DNA from: Bacteroidota bacterium
Lineage (GTDB): Bacteria; Bacteroidota; Bacteroidia; Bacteroidales; NBLH01
DNA length: 36,403 bases
Direction: 5' to 3'
Assembly: GCA_025361565.1 (NCBI GenBank)
Contig: JANYKN010000147.1
Span: 1 to 36,403 of the forward strand
The notes below the pieces were generated by a model, which saw only the letters and a list, made by a program, of their open reading frames with translations, was not told where the DNA came from and made no database searches. Within the stretch, counting starts at the first letter, position 1. Every line of letters starts with the position of its first letter. Both the position numbers and the translations under genes were made by a program. Of the stretch, positions 24,574 to 31,667 are shown one piece after another.

Positions 24574-25665
24574 TTACATTCGTTTAAATAATTTGATAAT
24601 CATCTCTATCGAAACTTTTTCTTTCCAATTTACACCAAGTGCATGATCCCACATATGGCTGAGTGCATAAGAAATTTCAGCCATTTTTGTAAGTTGCTCA
24701 TTTGTCCAATCTTTAGACAAATTAATTGGCAGATCAATATGGTGCTTGTTTATCATTTCACGGAATTCTTTTACCCCTTGTGGATAATAATCTTCCAAAA
24801 CATTAAATGCAATACAATTGGCAATACCATGCCTTGAGCCTAAAACATACGACAATCCGTACGAAAGTGCATGGCAAATACCCACTTCGGAATAACTTAA
24901 ACTCAAACCACCAAATAGAGAAGCAACCATAAGTTTTTCTCCATTTTCCATAGTTTGACCACTGTTGTCGCCTAAAAAAACTTCTCTACACAGAACAAGC
25001 GATTGATCCCCATAAGCTTTACTAAATGTATTATATAAACGACCCGATTCCGATTCAATACAATGAATATAAGAATCCATTCCTGTATAAAACCATTGAT
25101 TTTTTGGAACAGTTAGTGTCAATTCAGGATCAAGAACAATCTGGTCGAATGGAGTATATTCGCATTTAATGCCCAATTTTTTAGTTGGTCCGGTTAATAC
25201 AGCAGTGGTAGAACATTCAGCTCCAGTACCAGAAATTGTAGGTACACCAACATGGTAGATTCCAGGGTTTTTAGCAAGATTTAGACCTTGATAAAGTACA
25301 GATGAACCTTCCTGGGTGAACATAACCGATAAAGCTTTGGCTATATCCATGATACTTCCGCCACCAATGCCTACCACACCTGAAGGTAAACCTTTTGAAG
25401 CAAGGATTTTGTCTCTTAATATATCAATTTGTCCGGTCTTTGGTTCTTCTTTTCCACAATAAATAAACTCAACAATATCTTCGCCCTGACTAGGAATTCT
25501 TTTTTCAAGATACTTACCTTTAAAAAAATCATCAACCAGAAAAACGAAAAATTTGTTGTTTAATAATCTTTTTGGCTTTATAATATCTTCCAATTGATCG
25601 AAACTTCCAGTTCCGAATACAATTTTATCGATGTTTTTAATATTTTTATACACTATTTCTTTCAT
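24574..25665 (-). CDS. kdnB: KdnB-like iron-containing alcohol dehydrogenase (Kdo 8-oxidase)
   Basis: 363 residues of the iron-dependent alcohol dehydrogenase family. The NAD-binding loop is GIGGGSIMDIAK (99-110). Metal ligands fit Asp197, His201, His265 and His279, in YTGMDSYIHC and GICHALSYGLSYVLGSRHG. It closely resembles KdnB of Shewanella oneidensis as I recall it, including VFLVDD, the FDQI(V/I)xDxEL segment, NQWFYTGMD and the C-terminal EYYPxGVxEFR-like stretch. KdnB oxidises the C8 hydroxyl of free Kdo to an aldehyde for amination by KdnA. The kdnA-like gene is immediately upstream (39 bases) and kdsA immediately downstream (43 bases), which supports the assignment strongly. Confidence 0.87.
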   Translation of the reverse strand: MKEIVYKNIKNIDKIVFGTGSFDQLEDIIKPKRLLNNKFFVFLVDDFFKGKYLEKRIPSQGEDIVEFIYCGKEEPKTGQIDILRDKILASKGLPSGVVGIGGGSIMDIAKALSVMFTQEGSSVLYQGLNLAKNPGIYHVGVPTISGTGAECSTTAVLTGPTKKLGIKCEYTPFDQIVLDPELTLTVPKNQWFYTGMDSYIHCIESESGRLYNTFSKAYGDQSLVLCREVFLGDNSGQTMENGEKLMVASLFGGLSLSYSEVGICHALSYGLSYVLGSRHGIANCIAFNVLEDYYPQGVKEFREMINKHHIDLPINLSKDWTNEQLTKMAEISYALSHMWDHALGVNWKEKVSIEMIIKLFKRM

Positions 25666-25704
25666 TTAATTTTTAAAAATCAGGCCTCTTTTATTCTAAT
25701 TGAA

Positions 25705-26904
25705 TTAGGAATTCATCACTTTTTGAATTGCTGTTATCATTTTAACTACCAATTCGTCCATTTGTTCTTTAGTCCAAGTGGCTCGGATTCCTAAAGAAAT
25801 CAATCTACCCACAACATTCTGAGATTTAGGCAATTGCAAATTATTGTAATCTTGTGGTGCGCCCAAATCATGAATAGCCAATGGAGCCGATGATTTCAGT
25901 CCTTTAACATGATCCCATTGATTAATAAAATGATACATATTTGTAAACCAATAATTGCAACCTGCAACTCCTGATTTTCCAAATTCTGCCATTGCTTTAC
26001 CTGCCAATTCGGTAGTTGGCAAAAAGAAATTCAGGAATGTACCACTATCGCCTTCAGGATCTGGCACTGGCCTGAATGTCAAACCCTTAACTACAGATAA
26101 TTTTTCTTTCAAATAGTTTTGATTTGCTTTTTTAGCCTTTAGTATCATGTTGATTTTGCGCATCTGTGCTAATCCAACAGCAGCATGCAATTCACTGATT
26201 CTGAAGTTGAATCCTAACACTGGATGTGGTTCCATTCCGCGTGCATCACCAACGTGACTATGTCCGTGATCTGAGTAACAATCAGCATCTTTATAGGTTT
26301 GCTCATCGTTGGTAATTAATAAACCACCTTCGCCAGCAGTTGCAATTTTAAAAAAATCGAGTGAAAATGAGCCTGAAGTCCCGAACAGACCAACTGATTT
26401 ACCTTTATAAAAAGCTCCAAGAGCTTGTCCGGCATCTTCAACCAATATCAGATTTTTTTCTTTGCAAAGAGCAGTAATACCATCCATATCAGCTGCGGCA
26501 CCGCACATGTGGACTAAAAGCACCGCTTTTGTTTTGGGTGTAATGGCTTTTCTAATCCCTTCAACGCTTAGGCACAAGTTTTCGTCTATTTCGGCGAATA
26601 CAGGTAAGCCACCTGCATAAAGAACCGCTTCTATGGTAGCCATAAAGGTAAATGGAGGTACAATTACTTCGTGTCCATGACCAACGCCCGCAGCAGCCAA
26701 AGCAGCCAACACAGCAGCCGATCCATTAGAAACAGCATGGGCAAATTTTGCACCTGTAAATTTTCTGACTTCTGCTTCAAGTTCTCGTGCTTTCCACTTT
26801 CCATGGCGCATTTCCTCATGATTGTATCGAAATAAAGCGCCCGTTTCAAGAACGTCCAATACTTCTTTGCGCTCTTCTGCACCAAAAAATTCCATTCCTG
26901 GCAT
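25705..26904 (-). CDS. kdnA: KdnA-like PLP aminotransferase (8-amino-3,8-dideoxyoctulosonate transaminase)
   Basis: 399 residues of the DegT/DnrJ/EryC1/StrS sugar aminotransferase family. The PLP lysine is Lys186 in SLDFFKIATAGEGG, with Asp157 in VEDAGQALG and the cofactor-phosphate loop near SNGSAAVLAA (59-68). It resembles Shewanella KdnA from its first residues (MPGxExFGxEE) through SDHGHSHVG..RG.E.HP..GLNFRISE and FREIPDPEGDS-like RPVPDPEGDS. I chose the ATG at 26902-26904 because it gives the family N-terminus; an in-frame ATG at 26946 would add 14 poorly conserved residues. The enzyme should transfer an amino group to the C8 aldehyde made by KdnB. It is the first gene of the five-gene operon. 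Confidence 0.9.
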   Translation of the reverse strand: MPGMEFFGAEERKEVLDVLETGALFRYNHEEMRHGKWKARELEAEVRKFTGAKFAHAVSNGSAAVLAALAAAGVGHGHEVIVPPFTFMATIEAVLYAGGLPVFAEIDENLCLSVEGIRKAITPKTKAVLLVHMCGAAADMDGITALCKEKNLILVEDAGQALGAFYKGKSVGLFGTSGSFSLDFFKIATAGEGGLLITNDEQTYKDADCYSDHGHSHVGDARGMEPHPVLGFNFRISELHAAVGLAQMRKINMILKAKKANQNYLKEKLSVVKGLTFRPVPDPEGDSGTFLNFFLPTTELAGKAMAEFGKSGVAGCNYWFTNMYHFINQWDHVKGLKSSAPLAIHDLGAPQDYNNLQLPKSQNVVGRLISLGIRATWTKEQMDELVVKMITAIQKVMNS

Positions 26905-27425
26905 ATGATTTTTTTTAATGGTTATTTTTAAATTATTAAAATTCAATATCTATATTCAGATATGATCTTCAAAGGGCAAAAGTAATAATTTTTTATATAA
27001 TAGTTGAATTTGGTTTTCTTTCAATTTCGTATTTAACAATAATTAAAATTTCCTCATAGAATATATCCAGAATAATGTTTTTGGCGCAAGGTTCAATGAA
27101 AATACAATTGGCAAAAAGCAATTCAACTACAAATTCTGAATATTTTCATAATGTTGATTTCGCCAATAAAATACGTTACATCTTATTGATTATTAATTGA
27201 ATCTAAATTGGAATTAAATTTATTGCAAAGAAAGAATTTGAAACCTATGTATACTTCGCGAATTCCGAGATTCATTTTAACATATTTCTAAATAATAAGT
27301 AAATCATAATAACGGAATTACATATCTTTATATCTAAATATATAATTTTTTGTTTATCAAAATTTGGTTTAATAGCCAGATTTGATTTAAAGTATTTAAT
27401 TGGAAAAACATTAAAAATAAAAACT
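26905..27425. other. Intergenic region between divergent kdnA-like and cupredoxin genes
   Basis: About 520 bases holding the promoters of the octulosonate operon and the cupredoxin gene. A possible minus-strand -7 element is noted at 26977-26984. Minus-strand frames within 27272-27580 overlap the cupredoxin gene and have no family features. I see no RNA gene or clear hairpin. Confidence 0.45.
26977..26984 (-). promoter_or_regulatory. Putative -7 element of the kdnA operon
   Basis: On the minus strand this reads TACTTTTG, matching TAnnTTTG, about 72 bases before the chosen kdnA start. No clear TTTG was found at -33, so the call is tentative. Confidence 0.3.
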
Positions 27426-27791
27426 ATGAACGCTAAAAAAGAAATTAGAATGGCAATCATTGCAATAACAATGAGCTTTTCCCTTATGTTCACATCATGC
27501 ACAAAAGATGCATACGTTACACCAAAAACATCTGGAACGCCTCCAGCTAATGAAGTTTTTATAGAAAGCATGAGTTTCACGCCTTCAATAATAACTGTGT
27601 CGGCAGGTCAAACTGTGACTTGGACTAATAAAGATAATACAGCGCATACTGTGACGAGCAATACTCCAATGTTCGACAGTGGCAGTATGGGCAATAGTGC
27701 AACCTTCTCATTTACATTTCCTACAGCAGGAACTTATAACTACCATTGCTCTTTCCATAGTGGAATGACAGGGCAAGTAGTTGTTCAATAG
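27426..27791 (+). CDS. Cupredoxin-domain lipoprotein (plastocyanin/amicyanin type)
   Basis: 121 residues. The signal sequence ends in a lipobox (MFTSC, Cys25), so it is probably a membrane-anchored periplasmic protein. After a short Pro/Thr linker, residues about 42-121 form one cupredoxin beta-sandwich. The type 1 copper ligands are all visible: His74 in NTAHTV, then Cys108, His111 and Met114 in YHCSFHSGM. It should be a small blue copper electron carrier or copper-binding protein; the partner is unknown. The gene is monocistronic and convergent with the PAS protein gene. Confidence 0.92.
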   Translation: MNAKKEIRMAIIAITMSFSLMFTSCTKDAYVTPKTSGTPPANEVFIESMSFTPSIITVSAGQTVTWTNKDNTAHTVTSNTPMFDSGSMGNSATFSFTFPTAGTYNYHCSFHSGMTGQVVVQ

Positions 27792-27894
27792 ATGGTTGCA
27801 TTCAAAATCCGTTATTAGATAAGATTTATTACTTTACATATTATAAGCTAATCTAAATCCGATACAAAGATTCTTTTAATACTTACAAAAAAAT

Positions 27895-28233
27895 CTATCG
27901 GATATAATGGGGCAATTCAAAAGGAATTTCAAGCGAAAATTCAACAAGACCCCTACATATTCCATTTTCGTACCAAGGTGTCTGATTGATTAGCTTTTTA
28001 ATTCCATTTTTTTCGATGGTATAAGTATTGGTTTCCTTGTTATTTAATAATTTCGAAATAATTTCATTTGATCGAGGAGTATGGTAATTCTGCAACTTCT
28101 TACCAACTAAATCTTTTCCACCGTCTTTTTCAAATGTTTTTGCAGCTTTATCATTCAAGTAAATTATTGTACCTTCTGCATCCATTATGGTTATTGCCAA
28201 GTTTAATTCTTTTGCCCAATCGCTATTCATCAT
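27895..28233 (-). CDS. Small stand-alone PAS-domain protein
   Basis: 112 residues, one PAS domain with no output domain. Landmarks are AITIMDAEGTIIYLNDKAA (the PAS core strand pair), DLVGKKLQNYH and NTYTIEKNGIKKLINQTPWY with the end LEIPFELPHYIR. Closely similar small PAS proteins exist in Bacteroidota and Firmicutes (from memory). It may bind a small ligand or act by protein contact. It is on the same strand as the Smr protein gene upstream (66-base gap), so it may be co-transcribed with it. Confidence 0.88.
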   Translation of the reverse strand: MMNSDWAKELNLAITIMDAEGTIIYLNDKAAKTFEKDGGKDLVGKKLQNYHTPRSNEIISKLLNNKETNTYTIEKNGIKKLINQTPWYENGICRGLVEFSLEIPFELPHYIR

Positions 28234-28299
28234 ATTAACTTAAATTAGTAATTGCAAATTGAAAATTTAAAAGCAATATTGCTTAAAGGAGATCGATTG

Positions 28300-29343
28300 T
28301 TAGCTAATATAAACCGCAGTAGCTCCAAATCCATATTGTTGAAAAGAAGCATCCTGAAACTGGTATTTTTTATATCTCATTTTCAATTCTTGCCTAATTT
28401 CTCCTTTTAAAACGCCATCGCCTTTTCCATGGATAAAAATCACTTTTTTAACACGCTCATTGATTGCATTTTGCATTTCTTTACGAAAATAATCCATTTG
28501 ATAATCGATAATTTCTTTGTTGCTCATGTTGGCAAAATCATCCAATAATTCGTGGATGTGAAGATCAATCTCCCAAATTTCAGAGGATTTTGAGGTTTTA
28601 GAAACCTGTTTTTTATTCACGTTAATATTGTCATGTTCTTTTTCCTGAAAAGCTCTTTTTAATTCTTCAAGCTTTATTTCAGGAAATGCAGCTGAAGGAT
28701 TGCTTTCTTCAAATATTGCAATGAGATATGCCTTTTCATCAAAAAAATCATTTTCTATAAAAGTATTTTGCTTATAGAATTTAAGTGGATCTACTTTGAT
28801 ATTCTGCGAAACTATAGGCAATATTTTATGAGGCTCGTTTTTGTAAAAAATAACTTGTACTGCAATGGAATCAATATCATTTAAATCATTTTTAGCCAAT
28901 AATTTAATTTCCATTTTGGTATTGCTTTGAATTGTTTTTGGATGACTAACATGCATAGCTCCATATTGCAACAAAACATTGGAATATACCTGATAATTGC
29001 TATCATTGATTAAAAAGAGTTTCAATGGGCTATCCGTTACATTCTTAGTATCGACAGGCACAAAGGCCAAATAAAAAGCATTTGTTCCATCTTCTTTTAC
29101 TACTTCGTCCTTAACAATAGGTTCTTTTGGTTTTGTTATTGATTTATTGCTATTTACACTATTGTCATCCGATGATTTATGATAGTTTGTGGGTTGATCA
29201 GGGATTAATTCATTGGTAGGAACCGGGATTTCAAAATCATCATCATTTAATACCACAACGGTTTCATCATCAACATATTTAATCACTTTTCCTCCGCCTA
29301 CATCATTCAAGAAACGAACTTTATCACCGATATTGAATTTCAT
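28300..29343 (-). CDS. DUF2027 and Smr domain protein
   Basis: 347 residues. The start (FNIGDKVRFLNDVGGGKVIKY) is the DUF2027 beta domain of Bacteroidota, continued by a central beta-rich part with LFLINDSNYQVYSNVLLQYG. The C-terminal about 85 residues are an Smr domain, with the strand motif WEIDLHIHEL (canonical DLHG changed to DLHIH) and the conserved FIHGKGDGVLKGEIRQEL loop. Smr domains bind or nick nucleic acid, as in MutS2 and in ribosome-rescue nucleases. A nuclease or nucleic-acid role is likely but not shown. The gene is divergent from queA. Confidence 0.9.
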   Translation of the reverse strand: MKFNIGDKVRFLNDVGGGKVIKYVDDETVVVLNDDDFEIPVPTNELIPDQPTNYHKSSDDNSVNSNKSITKPKEPIVKDEVVKEDGTNAFYLAFVPVDTKNVTDSPLKLFLINDSNYQVYSNVLLQYGAMHVSHPKTIQSNTKMEIKLLAKNDLNDIDSIAVQVIFYKNEPHKILPIVSQNIKVDPLKFYKQNTFIENDFFDEKAYLIAIFEESNPSAAFPEIKLEELKRAFQEKEHDNINVNKKQVSKTSKSSEIWEIDLHIHELLDDFANMSNKEIIDYQMDYFRKEMQNAINERVKKVIFIHGKGDGVLKGEIRQELKMRYKKYQFQDASFQQYGFGATAVYIS

Positions 29344-29462
29344 TTGTTATATTTTAGTTTTGTTAAAATTTTATGGTATTGAAATATTAGCCAATATTCA
29401 TTAATCAATATTCAATTTTAAAGGCAAATGTACAGAACAATTGGCGACAAATAAAATTAGTT

Positions 29463-29470
29463 TAATTTTG
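29463..29470 (+). promoter_or_regulatory. -7 promoter element of queA
   Basis: TAATTTTG matches TAnnTTTG, with TTGG at 29441-29444 as a possible -33 element 18 bases upstream. Transcription would begin around 29475-29478, almost on the ATG at 29480, giving a nearly leaderless message. This also argues against a start at 29441. Confidence 0.6.
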
Positions 29471-29479
29471 CACCCGATT

Positions 29480-30766
29480 ATGGCAACAGGTTACAAAAAC
29501 ATACGAATTGAGGATTTTACTTATTACTTACCGGATGAAAAAATTGCAAAATACCCGGAGAAAATAAGGGATAGGTCAAAACTATTATATTATTCTGAGA
29601 AAAATATTAAATCATTGTTATTCAATCAATTACCTGATTTATTGCAATCAGGAGATTTGCTTATTTTCAATGATGCCAAAGTTATTCAAGCCCGGCTTGA
29701 ATTTAAAAAAGAAACAGGAGCAAGGATTGAGATTTTTTGTCTGGAACCACATCTACCATCAGATTACAACCTAGCTTTTCAAGCACAAAATCAATGTGAA
29801 TGGAAATGCCTGGTAGGAAATTTAAAAAAGTGGAAAAACGAAATTCTTCAAAAGCAGGTTGAAATCGAAGGAAATTTTTACCAACTCAGTGTCGAAAAAA
29901 TTGATTTATCAATACAAGAATCTGAATTACAATCAAATAATACTTCAAATAGCATAATTGTTAAATTTAGCTGGAAAAATACGGAAAACCCAAATCAAAG
30001 GAATATCTGCTTTGGAGATATTCTTGAAAACACAGGAAGTACTCCGCTGCCACCATACCTGAACCGAAAAGCAGAATTGGAAGACAAAATACGATATCAA
30101 ACGATTTATGCCAAACAAAAAGGTTCTGTTGCTGCACCTACAGCAGGATTACATTTTACAACGACCGTTGAAGAAGCGCTAGAAAAGAAAGGTGTTATTA
30201 AAGAATATGTGACATTGCATGTAAGTGCCGGCACTTTTCGTCCGGTTAAAAGTGAAACCCTTGAAGGCCATGAAATGCATGAGGAACATTTCGAAATAAC
30301 TTCAGAAACGCTCGATAAATTAATAAACCACAAAGGAAGAATTATTGCCGTAGGCACAACTTCGGTCAGAACTTTGGAAAGCCTTTATTGGATTGGAGCA
30401 AAACTAACCCAAAACCTTCCAAACCCCTTCTTTATTGAACAGTGGGAAGTATATGAAAATCAATGCAATACTAATTCAAATATTTCTTTTCGAGCCATCA
30501 AGAATTATATGATTGGAAATAAACTTACGAATTTATTGGCTACAACCAGAATTATAATAGTGCCGGGTTATTCGTTTAGAGTGATCAATGGATTAGTTAC
30601 CAATTTCCATCAACCACAGAGTACACTATTATTGCTTATATCAGCCGTAGTGGGAGAGAAGTGGCGAGAAATATACGGGTACGCCCTTGCAAATGATTTC
30701 CGCTTTTTAAGTTATGGGGATAGTTCGCTTTTAATGGTGGAGCAAATTTATACTAATTCCCTTTAA
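29480..30766 (+). CDS. queA: QueA, S-adenosylmethionine:tRNA ribosyltransferase-isomerase
   Basis: 428 residues from the ATG at 29480. QueA moves the ribosyl part of SAM onto 7-aminomethyl-7-deazaguanine in tRNA during queuosine synthesis. Family motifs are DLLIFNDAKVIQARL, the GSVAAPTAGLHFT signature, VTLHVSAGTFRPV, EGHEMHEEHFEI, AVGTTSVRTLES and TNFHQPQSTLLLLISA. It is longer than the common form of about 350 residues, as in other Bacteroidota, through insertions in the middle (around 75-150) and near 300. The in-frame ATG at 29441 is rejected because the promoter falls between the two starts. No other queuosine gene is nearby. Confidence 0.95.
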   Translation: MATGYKNIRIEDFTYYLPDEKIAKYPEKIRDRSKLLYYSEKNIKSLLFNQLPDLLQSGDLLIFNDAKVIQARLEFKKETGARIEIFCLEPHLPSDYNLAFQAQNQCEWKCLVGNLKKWKNEILQKQVEIEGNFYQLSVEKIDLSIQESELQSNNTSNSIIVKFSWKNTENPNQRNICFGDILENTGSTPLPPYLNRKAELEDKIRYQTIYAKQKGSVAAPTAGLHFTTTVEEALEKKGVIKEYVTLHVSAGTFRPVKSETLEGHEMHEEHFEITSETLDKLINHKGRIIAVGTTSVRTLESLYWIGAKLTQNLPNPFFIEQWEVYENQCNTNSNISFRAIKNYMIGNKLTNLLATTRIIIVPGYSFRVINGLVTNFHQPQSTLLLLISAVVGEKWREIYGYALANDFRFLSYGDSSLLMVEQIYTNSL

Positions 30767-30911
30767 AGTGATTTTTTCGTAGTATTCAAAAATTTATAAG
30801 CTCAAATATTTGTTTCACCTAACTAAGTTAAAGTTCTATATTTTAACATATTAAAATAGGTTTAAGAATTTTAAGTCAACTATACTTTTCTTAATATCAA
30901 AAAAAAATTAC

Positions 30912-30919
30912 TATTTTCG
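30912..30919 (+). promoter_or_regulatory. Putative -7 element upstream of the membrane PAS-like gene
   Basis: TATTTTCG is one base from TAnnTTTG and lies 17 bases before the ATG at 30937. There is no clear -33 element. Confidence 0.35.
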
Positions 30920-30936
30920 AGAAAAATTTAAACACT

Positions 30937-31572
30937 ATGAAAAAACTTACAATCCTTTTACTTTTCATGTTGCTGAGCTTTTCAAATACTATTCTCCCAG
31001 AAACTAAACTTACTCAATTTCAGCAAATTGACTCAAAAAAACCGGATATTAATGATAGCATAACCTCAATGATGAATTTTCATTCCGATTACTTAACCAA
31101 CGCAGAGATTGAACATCAAAAGCTAACACGGAATATATTTATTGTTGCTTTTGTATTAATGCTTGGCTTACTTATTTTTACCATCGTTTTTTATGGTAAT
31201 AAAATCAAAAAAGTTTCTAGCATAATCCTATTGCAAAGCGAAGTAGTAAATTCATCAAAAGATCAGCTGGTCAAAGTAATCAATATTTTCAATTACATTG
31301 ACCTCCAGGTATATATAACAGATTCGAAAGGAAATGTTGAATGGGTGAATTCATTTGCATCAAAATGGTTTACAGAAAGTTACGAAAGCAATAAAATAAG
31401 TTTACTCAACAAATTTAAATCTGAAAACCAGGGCATTGTTTTTCAGGGAATAAATCAAGACCAAGCTGTTCTGTATAAAGACAATCTGTTTGGCAAAGAA
31501 CTCGATTGGAAAATGATACCAATTAAAAATTCAAAAGGTGAATTTTCGAATATGGTTTTTGTTGGTGCATAA
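30937..31572 (+). CDS. Membrane-anchored PAS-like protein without an output domain
   Basis: 211 residues: an N-terminal hydrophobic segment that may be a cleaved signal (about 4-20), a short outside part (about 21-65), a membrane helix (about 67-87), a basic and helical linker (NKIKKVSS), and a C-terminal part (about 110-211) that looks like a PAS fold (LQVYITDSKGNVEWVNSFAS, ending in WKMIPIKNSKGEFSNMVFVG). No kinase, cyclase or DNA-binding domain follows, although the strand-helix order is the one usually found before a kinase. It may be a truncated sensor or may signal by contact. It is monocistronic, with a strong terminator downstream. Confidence 0.75.
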   Translation: MKKLTILLLFMLLSFSNTILPETKLTQFQQIDSKKPDINDSITSMMNFHSDYLTNAEIEHQKLTRNIFIVAFVLMLGLLIFTIVFYGNKIKKVSSIILLQSEVVNSSKDQLVKVINIFNYIDLQVYITDSKGNVEWVNSFASKWFTESYESNKISLLNKFKSENQGIVFQGINQDQAVLYKDNLFGKELDWKMIPIKNSKGEFSNMVFVGA

Positions 31573-31599
31573 ACCTAAAACCTATTTTTGAATGCAAAG

Positions 31600-31630
31600 A
31601 AAAAGCCTGTTAAATCAAAACAGGCTTTTT
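31600..31630. terminator. Bidirectional rho-independent terminator
   Basis: AAAAAGCCTGT (31600-31610) and ACAGGCTTTTT (31620-31630) form a perfect 11-base stem with a 9-base loop; the T-run on one strand and the A-run on the other serve both directions. It sits between stops at 31572 (plus) and 31668 (minus). Confidence 0.88.
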
Positions 31631-31667
31631 CACCTTCAATCAACCATCAAACAAATCGTAACTATAT

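Noticed and set aside
27272-27580. 102-codon minus-strand frame
   Set aside because: Antisense to the cupredoxin gene and its upstream region; hydrophobic chance translation.
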